Below are positions 1-7,777 of a stretch of 64,000 nt of DNA, piece after piece. Under the pieces are notes generated by a model, which ran no database searches, had not been told where the DNA came from, and worked only from the letters and a program-made list of their open reading frames with translations. The first letter of the stretch is position 1. The number at the start of each line of letters is the position of its first letter. Location: contig NZ_CP032762.1 in assembly GCF_003641205.1 (NCBI RefSeq), positions 5,104,001-5,168,000 of the forward strand. Reading direction: 5' to 3'. The DNA is from Rhodococcus sp. P1Y. Its GTDB lineage: Bacteria > Actinomycetota > Actinomycetes > Mycobacteriales > Mycobacteriaceae. A program made the position numbers and the translations under genes.

Positions 1-17
1 CGGAAATTTACCTACCG

Positions 18-1076
18 GTGGAGAATTCGCTCACCCGACGCACAATCAAGCCCGACGAGGCAGTCCGCGGAACCGTCGAACGATTCGGCAAGACCTGGCC
101 GACGATCGAGAACATGTTCGCCGACCACGCGTCGGATATCAATTTCGACGTCGACATCGTGTTCTCCTGGGTCGACGGTTCGTCGGCAGAATTTCAGGCA
201 CAACGTGCTCGGCGTATGCAGAACTACGTCGTCGGAGAGGGTGACGCATCGGCCGCGCGTTTCCGGCAGATCGACGAACTGAAGTACGCGCTGCGCTCGA
301 TCCACATGTATGCGCCGTGGATTCGCCGGATTTTCGTCGCCACCGATTCCGACCGTCCCGCGTGGCTCGCCGATGACCCGCGTGTCACCTTCGTGCCGAG
401 CGAAACCTTCTTCGTCGACACATCGGTTCTGCCGACACACAATTCACAGGCCGTCGAAGCTCAACTGCACCACATCCCCGGCTTGTCGGAGCACTTCCTC
501 TACTCGAACGACGACATGTTCTTCGGTAGGCCGGTCGGTCCGCAGATGTTCTTCTCCCCCGGCGGGATCAGCATGTTCATCGAGGCGACGACCCGAATCG
601 GATTGGGTTACAACGACGCCGACCGCAGCGGTTTCGAGAACGCGGCTCGGGTGAACCGTCGCCTGTTGCAGGATCGATTCGGTCTCATGACCACTCGCCA
701 CCTCGAACACGCGGCAACACCGCTGCGCAAGAGTGTGCTGCAGGAGATGGAGAACGAATTTCCCGACGAGTTCGCCTCCACCGCGGCAAGCGTTTTCCGC
801 GCGAGCACCAACATCTCGGTGACGAACTCGCTGTACCACTACTACGCCCTGATGAGCGGCCGAGCCGTCGTACAGCGCGACGCGAAAGTCACCTACATCG
901 ACACCACCGCGCACGCCGGGTTGCACCTGATGGAGAGCATGCTCCCGAAACGGGCCGTCGATTTCTTCTGCCTCAACGACGGCAGTTTCCCCGAGGTCGA
1001 TCTCGAGGTTCGCACCCGCCGCGTCACCGAGTTCCTCGACCGGTACTTCCCGATCGTGGCGCCCTGGGAAAGTTAG
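18..1076 (+). CDS. Stealth-family polysaccharide phosphotransferase (5' end probably outside window)
   Basis: Stealth proteins transfer sugar-1-phosphate groups to build phosphodiester-linked surface polysaccharides. The visible conserved regions are IVFSWVDG at residues 47-54 (CR1), LRSIHMYAPWIRRIF near 92-106 plus YSNDDMFFGRP at 162-172 (CR2), an H-x-ATPLRKS stretch near 231-239 (CR3) and FFCLND at 316-321 (CR4). The first in-frame start is GTG at 18, but the frame stays open to the window edge and actinobacterial relatives often carry a longer N-terminal part, so the gene may begin upstream. Its TAG overlaps the stop of the convergent MerR gene by 3-4 bases. The sugar substrate cannot be read from sequence. 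Confidence 0.85.
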   Translation: MENSLTRRTIKPDEAVRGTVERFGKTWPTIENMFADHASDINFDVDIVFSWVDGSSAEFQAQRARRMQNYVVGEGDASAARFRQIDELKYALRSIHMYAPWIRRIFVATDSDRPAWLADDPRVTFVPSETFFVDTSVLPTHNSQAVEAQLHHIPGLSEHFLYSNDDMFFGRPVGPQMFFSPGGISMFIEATTRIGLGYNDADRSGFENAARVNRRLLQDRFGLMTTRHLEHAATPLRKSVLQEMENEFPDEFASTAASVFRASTNISVTNSLYHYYALMSGRAVVQRDAKVTYIDTTAHAGLHLMESMLPKRAVDFFCLNDGSFPEVDLEVRTRRVTEFLDRYFPIVAPWES

Positions 1077-1450
1077 TGGCCGGCCTCGCTCACCGCGTAC
1101 TCCGTGCACTGAACACACCGCGTGAGCAGGTCGTGTCTGCAGGAGATCACGTGCAGTAAGAACTGTTCCGAACTGTCCAGGTGGGCTCGTTGAGTGCGAA
1201 TGGCCTGTATTCGGCGCTCGATCACGGCTGTCCTGCCGGGTTCGCTTCTGTGCAGGATCGACCGAATATCCGGCAGACTGATCCCCACCCGCCGGCATGC
1301 CAGGACGATGCGGAGGCGCGTGAGGTTCTCCTCGCTGTACTCTCGCTGCCCCGTCGAAGTCCGCTGGGGACTCACGACACCCATGTCGTCCCAGTGCCGC
1401 AAGACATGCACTTCCGTTCCGAGCACATTCGATACCTCGCCGATCTTCAT
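1073..1450 (-). CDS. MerR-family transcriptional regulator
   Basis: This 125-residue protein begins MKIGEVSNVLG and continues with a winged-helix pattern (VLRHWDDMGVVSP, then QREYSEENLTRLRIV) typical of MerR N-terminal DNA-binding domains. A helix for dimerisation follows, then a short C-terminal effector region with Cys residues (SCRHDLLTRCVQC). The frame is open further upstream, but that extension is Arg-rich and unlike a protein, so the ATG at 1450 is chosen. The gene is divergent from an alpha/beta hydrolase, with a perfect palindrome between them placed as a MerR operator. It probably controls that hydrolase and itself. The C-terminal Cys residues could sense a metal, redox state or ligand. 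They do not match the SoxR cluster motif. Confidence 0.88.
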   Translation of the reverse strand: MKIGEVSNVLGTEVHVLRHWDDMGVVSPQRTSTGQREYSEENLTRLRIVLACRRVGISLPDIRSILHRSEPGRTAVIERRIQAIRTQRAHLDSSEQFLLHVISCRHDLLTRCVQCTEYAVSEAGH

Positions 1451-1463
1451 ACGCTCAGTATTC

Positions 1464-1494
1464 TTGACCTCAGGTCGACCTGAGGTTTTACCGT
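1464..1494 (+). promoter_or_regulatory. MerR-type promoter with 20-bp perfect palindrome
   Basis: The palindrome ACCTCAGGTCGACCTGAGGT occupies 1467-1486. A TTGACC box at 1464-1469 and a weak TACCGT box at 1489-1494 flank it with a 19-base spacer. That long spacer with a centred dyad is the hallmark of promoters twisted open by MerR proteins. The -10 box ends 6 bases before the ATG at 1501, so the hydrolase transcript is probably leaderless. Confidence 0.72.
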
Positions 1495-1500
1495 ATCGGC

Positions 1501-2367
1501 ATGTCCGAACACCTGAGTTCGCTACCCTCGCCGGTCTACGTCTCGATAGACGGCGCCGACATCGCGACCTACACCATCGAACCGCGGACGACGCCCGTTG
1601 CCGACGTCGTCTTCTGCCACGGCACTCCGTGGTCCGCCGAAGTGTGGGCAACAGCAGCACGGCATCTGGGCATGTCCCACAGAGTGTTCCTGTGGGACAT
1701 GCCGGGATACGGACGCTCCACGAAGAACGAGTCCGTGCCGGTCGATCTCCTCGCCCAGATCGCCCGCTGCACCCGACTGATCGAGCATTGGGGGCTGCAA
1801 CGGCCCCATGTCATCGCTCACGACATCGGTGCGGCAGTCGCCCTCGGCTCCCATCTGCTCGACAACGACGAGTACACGAGTCTGTACCTCTGGGACCCGG
1901 TGATCGTCGAACCGTGGGGATCTCCGTTCTTTCAACTCGTCGCCTGCCACACCGAGGTGTTCGCGAAATTGCCGACACCCCTGCACACCGCGCTGGTCGA
2001 AACCTACATAGCCGGGGCAGCTCACAACCGACTGACCGGCGCACAGGTCGAGATATTGAGCGCACCCTGGATCGGGGACGAGGAGCAGAGCGCCTTCTAT
2101 CGTCAGATCGCGTCGCTGCATCCGGAACACACACGTCCGATCGAGGAACGACTGGGCACGGTGCGATGCCGGGTCAGAATCGGCTGGGGCGAGGAGGATC
2201 CTTGGATCCCGGCGTCACGAGCGACCGTCGTACAGGATCTTCTACCCGGACACGCCGAAATTGTGACGGTGGCAGGAGTGGGCCACCTTGCGCCCATCGA
2301 AGCGCCTGGCGTAGTCCACCGAGAACTGGAGGAATGGTTGGTCGAGACGTCAGAGGCTGACGCGTGA
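1501..2367 (+). CDS. alpha/beta hydrolase with Asp nucleophile (epoxide hydrolase / haloalkane dehalogenase type)
   Basis: The 288-residue protein has the alpha/beta hydrolase fold marks HGTPW (40-44) and WDMPGYGRS (65-73). The nucleophile elbow reads AHDIGA, putting Asp108 where esterases have Ser. The charge relay can be completed by Asp233 in GEEDPW and His262 in VGHLAP. An Asp nucleophile is found in epoxide hydrolases, haloalkane and fluoroacetate dehalogenases, so this is unlikely to be a plain esterase. It starts directly at the predicted transcription start and has no ribosome binding site. It is controlled by the divergent MerR gene. The last 18 bases overlap the convergent phosphodiesterase gene. 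The substrate is unknown. Confidence 0.85.
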   Translation: MSEHLSSLPSPVYVSIDGADIATYTIEPRTTPVADVVFCHGTPWSAEVWATAARHLGMSHRVFLWDMPGYGRSTKNESVPVDLLAQIARCTRLIEHWGLQRPHVIAHDIGAAVALGSHLLDNDEYTSLYLWDPVIVEPWGSPFFQLVACHTEVFAKLPTPLHTALVETYIAGAAHNRLTGAQVEILSAPWIGDEEQSAFYRQIASLHPEHTRPIEERLGTVRCRVRIGWGEEDPWIPASRATVVQDLLPGHAEIVTVAGVGHLAPIEAPGVVHRELEEWLVETSEADA

Positions 2368-3255
2368 GTGCCGGGTGCTGTCGGCGATTCTGACGCCCGC
2401 ACGCTCGAGGCGACGCGCGACCTCATCAGCGTGCACGTACTCCCCGACCGTGTCGTAGGAGCCGATAGGCACCACCGAGTGCACGACGGTGTCGTCGTAG
2501 ACGTGGACCAGATTGAACGCCTGGGCTCCGTCCCTGCCCCGGATCGCGCCCGGTTCGACGTTGAGGTCCTGCGTGTAGCAGGTGGCGGACGCAACGGACA
2601 CCGGGATTCCGGCGAATGTCGCGGTGGTCGAATAGTGCAGGTGACCGGCGATGATCGAACGGACATCGGTGCCGCGGACTACGTCGGCCAGGGCTTTCTG
2701 ATCGAGCAGTTCGACGAGAACAGCAAGATCGAGCACAGTCGGAACCGGCGGATGATGCATTGCCAGTATCGTTCCGAACTCAGCTGGAGTGGCGAGAACT
2801 CCTGCAAGCCAGTCCAATTGGTCGCGCAGCAACTCGCCGTGATGCTTGCCGGGCACCGTCGAGTCCAGGGTGATCACTCGGAGTCCGTCGAGATCGTGAA
2901 CGCGGTCGACCGTGCCGGTGCTCGGCTGCTGATCCAGAAGGCGACTGCGAAAATTCGCTCGATCGTCGTGGTTGCCCATTGCCCAGATGATGCGCGCGTC
3001 GAGGGCTTCGGCGACAGGCTCGACCAGAGCGCGGAGCCTGTCGTACGCACCTGCTTCGCCGCGATCGGTGAGATCCCCGGTGAACACGAGAGCATCCGGA
3101 CGAACTCCCGACGCTTGGACATCCCCGAGCAGCCTCTGCAGAGTCGCCGTACTGTCCACGCCGCCGTAGAGATTTCCCCCCTCGACGAGGTGGGTGTCAC
3201 TCAAATGCAGCAGGCAGTGATTGGGGCGTGGGTGCTCTGCCGTCCGAGCCTTCAT
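2350..3255 (-). CDS. cpdA: metallophosphoesterase, CpdA/Rv0805-like cyclic-nucleotide phosphodiesterase
   Basis: All metallophosphoesterase motifs are present in order in this 301-residue protein: SDTHL (Asp20, His22), GDLTDRG (60-66), GNHDD (94-98), MHHPP near 166 and GHLHYS near 206. Class III phosphodiesterases of this group (E. coli CpdA, M. tuberculosis Rv0805) bind two metal ions and hydrolyse 3',5'-cAMP and other phosphodiesters. No signal peptide is seen, so it is probably cytoplasmic. It is a single gene whose 3' end overlaps that of the alpha/beta hydrolase. The symbol follows family resemblance. True specificity may be for other phosphodiesters. Confidence 0.85.
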   Translation of the reverse strand: MKARTAEHPRPNHCLLHLSDTHLVEGGNLYGGVDSTATLQRLLGDVQASGVRPDALVFTGDLTDRGEAGAYDRLRALVEPVAEALDARIIWAMGNHDDRANFRSRLLDQQPSTGTVDRVHDLDGLRVITLDSTVPGKHHGELLRDQLDWLAGVLATPAEFGTILAMHHPPVPTVLDLAVLVELLDQKALADVVRGTDVRSIIAGHLHYSTTATFAGIPVSVASATCYTQDLNVEPGAIRGRDGAQAFNLVHVYDDTVVHSVVPIGSYDTVGEYVHADEVARRLERAGVRIADSTRHSRVSL

Positions 3256-3432
3256 CGGTAACTCGCTTCCGATCGGCTTTCACGTGGGCACGCAGATTGC
3301 GTGGTCCCTCTTATCCCACCCTAGCCAAGCTGCCTGAGAGTAATGCCTCGGGCACGCCACACCAACACGAAGCAAATTCCTGACGCACGCGACGGTGGCT
3401 TAGATTGGGATCACTCCCACCGAGAGGAACGC

Positions 3433-4227
3433 ATGAAGTTCACACGATCGAAAGCAGCGGCAGCAGCAGCCGCGGTTGCCGCAAGCCTTACGTTCGGAGC
3501 AGGAACAGCATCCGCCCAGGATCTCCCGACGGTCGTGCTGGTGCACGGCGCGTTCGCCGACACCTCCAGCTGGGACGGAGTCGCCGCAGGCCTCCGCGCA
3601 CGCGGCTACACCGTCGTCACCCCGGAAAATCCGCTTCGCGGACCCGGCTACGATTCGGCGGCAGTCGAGAAGGTCGTCGAGGACATCGACGGCCCCGTCG
3701 TGCTCGTAGGGCATTCGTACGGCGGAACCGTCATCACGAATGTCCACGCCGACAATGTCGAATCGCTCGTGTACGTCGCGGCGTTCGTACCGACGGCAGG
3801 CGAGCCCGCAGCGCTTGCACTCGACCCGATCCGCTTCGGACTGACGTCGTTGCTGCCGCCAGTTCTCGGACTGGGGATCGTCGACGATTCCACGAACATC
3901 CTCGGAAAGAACGTCGACGGCTACATCGCACCTGCGCTGTTCAAGCAGTACTTCGCACCGGACGTCAGCGACGAGCAGGCTGCGAAGATGATCGCGAGTC
4001 AGAAGTCGATCGCCGCCACTGCGCTGATCGAGCCGAGCGAGCCGCCGTCGTGGGCGGGCACCCCGAGCTACGCGCTGATCCCGCAGCAGGATCAGATCAT
4101 CCCGCCTGCGTCGGAGAAGTTCATGGCCGAGCGCGCCGGTGCGCAGATCACCGAGGTACCGGGCTCACACGCTGTTCTCGTCTCGAACCCGGGTGCCGTG
4201 GTAGACCTCGTCGTGAAGGCCTCCTAG
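3433..4227 (+). CDS. secreted alpha/beta hydrolase
   Basis: The 264-residue precursor starts at ATG 3433, preceded by GAGAGGAAC as ribosome binding site. It has a clear Sec signal (KFTRSK, then an Ala-rich core ending ASA near residue 28). The mature part shows VLVHGAF and GHSYGG (93-98, Ser95) and a C-terminal GSHAVL with the likely catalytic His. It resembles the compact lipase/esterase-like hydrolases found in Rhodococcus and Streptomyces and should act outside the cytoplasmic membrane. The frame is open for 30 codons upstream, but those lack a signal sequence and were rejected. It is monocistronic and ends in a strong palindrome shared with the convergent FadE genes. Confidence 0.85.
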   Translation: MKFTRSKAAAAAAAVAASLTFGAGTASAQDLPTVVLVHGAFADTSSWDGVAAGLRARGYTVVTPENPLRGPGYDSAAVEKVVEDIDGPVVLVGHSYGGTVITNVHADNVESLVYVAAFVPTAGEPAALALDPIRFGLTSLLPPVLGLGIVDDSTNILGKNVDGYIAPALFKQYFAPDVSDEQAAKMIASQKSIAATALIEPSEPPSWAGTPSYALIPQQDQIIPPASEKFMAERAGAQITEVPGSHAVLVSNPGAVVDLVVKAS

Positions 4228-4240
4228 AGGCATCACCCAG

Positions 4241-4297
4241 GCGCCCCAGTGGTGCGGTTAGGTGCTCCGGAGGGGCCCTGACCGCACCACTGGGCGC
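4241..4297. repeat. dispersed intergenic palindrome, copy 1 (bidirectional terminator-like)
   Basis: Arms GCGCCCCAGTGGTGCGGT (4241-4258) and ACCGCACCACTGGGCGC (4281-4297) pair with one bulge. The loop region carries a weaker inner dyad. It lies between two convergent genes. Its AGTGG-Y-R-Y-GGTT core recurs at 10009, 13732 and 26185. Confidence 0.8.
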
Positions 4298-4301
4298 AGG
4301 T

Positions 4302-5399
4302 CTACTTGGAGAGAATCCGCAGATGCTCTTCGACGCCACCGAGCGTGTGCTCGATGGCAACCAGGCGGGAAACATAGTGCCCGACAGGATATTCAGCAGT
4401 GACGCCGATGCCGCCGTGCAGCTGTATCGCTTCCTGACCGATCTTGCGCGACGACCGGGAAATCTGCAGCTTCGCACGTGACGCGACTTTCTGATCGACG
4501 ACGTCGTCGGCCAGATTCATCGTCGAATACAAGGCCATGCTCCGTGCCAGTTCGAGCAGAACGTACATGTCCGCGGCACGGAAGGTCAGTGCCTGAAACT
4601 TCGCCAGCGGAACGCCGAACTGCTTGCGCTGCTTCAGGTAATCCGTCGTCAGCCGCAGCGCCTCCTCCATAGCACCAACTGCCTCGGCCGACAACGCTGC
4701 CTGAGCCCTGACCTCAGCGGAAGTGATGGCTGCCGACGCATCCACACCGTCGCCCAGCGGTTCGGCCGCCACGTCGGTAAGCGAGATCTGCGCGGCGCGC
4801 CCTCCGTCGTGCGTCTGGTAGGCCTTGCGCTCGAGACCGGTCGCGTCGCCGTCGACCAGGAAGAGTCCGACGCCGCCGCCGGGAAGAGCAGCACTGACGA
4901 CGAGAATGTCCGCACTTCCGCCGTGCGGAACAGGGTTCTTGACGCCGCTGAGTGCCCACGACCCACCGTCCTCGGTGGCTGCGACCTTCACATCGATATC
5001 CGGCCATCGGCTTCCGGTCTCGTTGTGCGCGAACGCGAGCAACGTCGATCCTTCGGCGACACCGGGCAGAATCCTCTTACGCTGATCGGCAGATCCGACC
5101 TCGGAGATCAACCCGCCGGGAATCAGGACGGCGTCGAGAATCGGTTCCGGAGCGAGGCGTCGTCCGACCTCGGTCAAGACCGCCATGATCTCGACGGGAC
5201 CGGCACCGAGGCCGCCGTCGTCCTCGGAGAAACTCAGGCCGAGAAGACCGACCTCGGCCAACTGCTTCCAGACGTCGGCCGACCAGCCAGGCTCCTCGGC
5301 GACGATCTTGTTCCGCTTCTCGGTGTCGTACGCGCGGGAGAGCACTTCACGCGTGGTGTCGCGGAGAAGTTTCTGTTCCTCGTTCAGTTCGAAATCCAT
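4302..5399 (-). CDS. acyl-CoA dehydrogenase (FadE), smaller subunit of a pair
   Basis: This 365-residue flavoprotein has the acyl-CoA dehydrogenase layout: N-terminal helices (DFELNEEQKLLRDTTREVL), a middle sheet domain, then RKQFGVPLAKFQALTFRAADM and QLHGGIGVTAEYPVGH in the C-terminal helical domain. It oxidises an acyl-CoA at C2-C3 using FAD. Its start lies 10 bases after the stop of the neighbouring FadE, so the two are co-transcribed and perhaps form one complex. The position of the classical Tyr-Glu-Gly catalytic Glu reads AIEHTLGG, without that Glu. Steroid-type alpha2beta2 dehydrogenases of actinobacteria are built from such unequal partners. The substrate is unknown. Confidence 0.88.
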   Translation of the reverse strand: MDFELNEEQKLLRDTTREVLSRAYDTEKRNKIVAEEPGWSADVWKQLAEVGLLGLSFSEDDGGLGAGPVEIMAVLTEVGRRLAPEPILDAVLIPGGLISEVGSADQRKRILPGVAEGSTLLAFAHNETGSRWPDIDVKVAATEDGGSWALSGVKNPVPHGGSADILVVSAALPGGGVGLFLVDGDATGLERKAYQTHDGGRAAQISLTDVAAEPLGDGVDASAAITSAEVRAQAALSAEAVGAMEEALRLTTDYLKQRKQFGVPLAKFQALTFRAADMYVLLELARSMALYSTMNLADDVVDQKVASRAKLQISRSSRKIGQEAIQLHGGIGVTAEYPVGHYVSRLVAIEHTLGGVEEHLRILSK

Positions 5400-5409
5400 T
5401 GCTCTGCCC

Positions 5410-6585
5410 TCACAATCCGAGAATCGTCGACGCGATGATCTGACGCTGCACTTCGTTCGAACCGCCGTAGATCGAGACCTTGCGGTAGTTGAGGTACGTC
5501 GGTACCGAGCGCTGCGCCCAGCCTGGGCTCTCGATGCTCTCGCCTGCCTCGTAGGGCAAAGAGTCGGGTCCGGCCACGTCCATCAGCAACTCGGTCGCGG
5601 ACTGCTGCAGCTCCGAACCACGCAGTTTCAGGATCGACGACGCCGGATTCGGCTTGCCGTCCGCCGAGCTCGACACCAGCCGAAGCTGCGTCAACTCCAG
5701 TGCCAGAACCTCGTTTTCGAGTTCGGCGAACTTCGCAGCGAACAGCGGATCCTCGAGCAGCGTGCCGCCTCCGACCTTTGTTGCGGCCGCATATTCTTTC
5801 GCTCGTTCGAGCCGCACTTTGGTGTGCCCTACACGCGCAACGCCGGTACGCTCGTTTCCCAGCAGGAACTTGGCGTAACTCCAGCCCTGATTCTCCTCGC
5901 CCACAAGGTTTTCGGCTGGCACCCGAACGTTGTCGAAGAACACCTCGTTGACCTCGACGCTGCCGTCGATCAGCTTGATCGGGCGCACCGTGATTCCCGG
6001 CGTGTCCAGATCGATCAGCAGGAACGAGATACCTGCCTGCTTCTTCGGCGCATCGGGGTTGGTCCGCACCAGCGCGAAGATCCAGTCTGCGTACTGCCCC
6101 AGCGTGGTCCAGGTCTTCTGTCCGTTGACGATGTAGTCGTCGCCGTCACGCAGAGCTGTGGTGCGCAGCGACGCGAGGTCGGACCCTGCTTCCGGCTCCG
6201 AGAACCCCTGACACCACCAGATGTCGAGGTTGGCCGTCTTCGGGAGGAACTTCTCCTTCTGCTCCTGAGCGCCGAACGTGGCGATGACCGGCCCGACCAT
6301 CGACGCGTTGAATGCCAGAGGCTCCGGCACCGACGCCAACTGCATCTCGTCGAGCCAGATGTGCCGCTGAACCGGAGTCCAGTCCTTGCCACCGAACTCG
6401 ACGGGCCAGTTCGGGACGGCAAGGCCGTTGGCGTTGAGAATTTGCATAGTCGTGACCATGTCTTCACGGCTCAGTTCGATTCCCACCCTGTTCTTCTCGC
6501 GGATCTCCGCGGGAATCTCGGTGGTGAAGAACGTCCGCAATTCGTCACGAAATGCAGCTTCCTCCTCTGTCAAAGCAAGATTCAT
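5410..6585 (-). CDS. acyl-CoA dehydrogenase (FadE), larger subunit of a pair
   Basis: The 391-residue protein is a full-length acyl-CoA dehydrogenase: WCQGFSEPEAGSDLASLRT (FAD/substrate contact), NGQKTWTTLGQYADW, the helical C-terminal domain, and IYGGSNEVQRQII near the end. Where medium-chain enzymes have Tyr-Glu-Gly, this has Tyr-Gly-Gly, so the catalytic base, if any, must come from another position. It is the first gene of a two-gene operon with the FadE downstream and is divergent from a histidine phosphatase. Upstream, AACTTGTT (6610-6617) matches the AAC-N2-GTT core of KstR sites but not the flanking bases. A role in branched or cyclic acyl-CoA breakdown is inferred only. Confidence 0.88.
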   Translation of the reverse strand: MNLALTEEEAAFRDELRTFFTTEIPAEIREKNRVGIELSREDMVTTMQILNANGLAVPNWPVEFGGKDWTPVQRHIWLDEMQLASVPEPLAFNASMVGPVIATFGAQEQKEKFLPKTANLDIWWCQGFSEPEAGSDLASLRTTALRDGDDYIVNGQKTWTTLGQYADWIFALVRTNPDAPKKQAGISFLLIDLDTPGITVRPIKLIDGSVEVNEVFFDNVRVPAENLVGEENQGWSYAKFLLGNERTGVARVGHTKVRLERAKEYAAATKVGGGTLLEDPLFAAKFAELENEVLALELTQLRLVSSSADGKPNPASSILKLRGSELQQSATELLMDVAGPDSLPYEAGESIESPGWAQRSVPTYLNYRKVSIYGGSNEVQRQIIASTILGL

Positions 6586-6678
6586 GAAAAGGTCCCTCCG
6601 GTATCGACCAACTTGTTCTTACCGCTGTGTCCTACTCGACGGTACTCCCTGGTTAACTGCGATAATCTTCTCCCCACT

Positions 6679-7245
6679 ATGACTTTTCTGGCACTGGTTC
6701 GGCACGGAGAAACCGACTGGAATCTTCATGGCCGCTTGCAGGGCAGCTCGGACATTCCGCTCAACGCGACCGGCCGGGCGCAGGCTCGCGAGGCCGTCTA
6801 CCAACTGGAGGGGCGACCCTGGGATCTGTTGGTCTCGTCGCCGCTCTCACGGGCCGCCGAAACAGCAGACATCATCGGTGAGCAGCTCGGTATTTCGCGC
6901 AGCGCCACCTACCCCGATCTCGCCGAGCGCCATTTCGGGGCGGCAGAGGGATTCACCGATTACGACGCCTACTCTCACTGGCCACACGGCCGTTATCCCG
7001 GACTCGAACCACGTCGGGACATGATCGTCCGAGGAGTGCGAGCCATCGATCGGATTGCGGCCTCACATCCTGATTCCTCGATCATCGTCGTCGCGCACGG
7101 CGGCATAATCCGCGGGATCTTCGACGCCATCCGCGGCGTGCCGTCGCCCAGGATTCTCAACGCGGGAGTATCGACGCTCGCACACGACGGGACCGAATGG
7201 ACCGTCGAAACCATCAACGGTGTCCCGACGAGAAGGATGTGGTGA
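6679..7245 (+). CDS. histidine phosphatase family protein (phosphoglycerate-mutase-like)
   Basis: The start is ATG 6679, which opens directly into LALVRHGETDWN with the phospho-accepting His9 in the RHG motif. Further marks are SSPLSRAAETA and VVAHGG with the second catalytic His. At 188 residues it is the normal size for the broad-specificity phosphatase branch. A longer in-frame reading upstream runs through the antisense of FadE and is spurious. It is followed after one base by the RidA gene and probably shares a transcript with it and the ABC importer. The substrate cannot be assigned; metabolite phosphates or glucosyl-3-phosphoglycerate-like compounds are possible. Confidence 0.87.
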   Translation: MTFLALVRHGETDWNLHGRLQGSSDIPLNATGRAQAREAVYQLEGRPWDLLVSSPLSRAAETADIIGEQLGISRSATYPDLAERHFGAAEGFTDYDAYSHWPHGRYPGLEPRRDMIVRGVRAIDRIAASHPDSSIIVVAHGGIIRGIFDAIRGVPSPRILNAGVSTLAHDGTEWTVETINGVPTRRMW

Positions 7246-7246
7246 C

Positions 7247-7729
7247 ATGCAGATCGAACGCCGTTTGGAGGAACTCGGCTTCACCCTTCCGTCGGAAGCG
7301 CAGCCACCGGAAGGTTTCGAGTTCTCCTTCGAATGGGTTCGCGTACGCGGAAACCGGGTGTACGTCTCGGGCCATTCCCCGCAGTTGCCGGACGGCTCGC
7401 TCGCCGGCCCGTTCGGCGCAGTGCCGTCGGAAATCTCGCTCGATGCTGCCACGGATGCAGCGCGCGACACTGCTCTGGCCGTGCTCGGCAGTGTCAGCAG
7501 AGCCATCGGCGACCTCGACCGGATCAGCGCCTGGCTCACCGTGACGGGTTCGGTCAACGCCGATCACGGCTTCACCCAGACGACCACCGCGATCAACGGA
7601 TTCTCCGACCTGATCCTGCAGGTGTTCGGACCCGAGATCGGCGCGCATGCTCGCACGGCACTCGGCGCCGCGGCCCTGCCGATGAACAACTCCGTTGTTG
7701 TCTCAGCGGAGATCGAGATCGACGGGTAG
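7247..7729 (+). CDS. RidA/YjgF family protein
   Basis: This 160-residue protein starts at ATG 7247, one base after the previous stop. Conserved RidA features are VYVSGHSPQLPDGSLAG, a central QxxxAlaxxxAla helix (DAATDAARDTALAVLGSV), then DLDRISAWLTVTGSVNA and a final AARTALG-type strand. RidA proteins hydrolyse reactive enamine/imine intermediates released by PLP enzymes. The archetypal Arg that anchors the carboxylate corresponds to the HARTALGAAAL segment. It sits between a phosphatase and an amino-acid importer, which suggests a job linked to amino-acid breakdown. It is slightly longer than classical RidA (about 130 residues), so it belongs to a divergent subgroup. Confidence 0.85.
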   Translation: MQIERRLEELGFTLPSEAQPPEGFEFSFEWVRVRGNRVYVSGHSPQLPDGSLAGPFGAVPSEISLDAATDAARDTALAVLGSVSRAIGDLDRISAWLTVTGSVNADHGFTQTTTAINGFSDLILQVFGPEIGAHARTALGAAALPMNNSVVVSAEIEIDG

Positions 7730-7777
7730 GTTTCGTCGATACGATTTTTCGTGTCCCTCATGGAAGGTCACCTCGAA

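Noticed and set aside
6610..6617. KstR binding site upstream of the FadE operon
   Set aside because: Only the AAC-N2-GTT core matches; the flanking T and A of the consensus are absent.
5185..6678. Upstream extension of the histidine phosphatase by 498 codons
   Set aside because: It runs through the antisense of both FadE genes, and the family begins at MTFLALVRHG.
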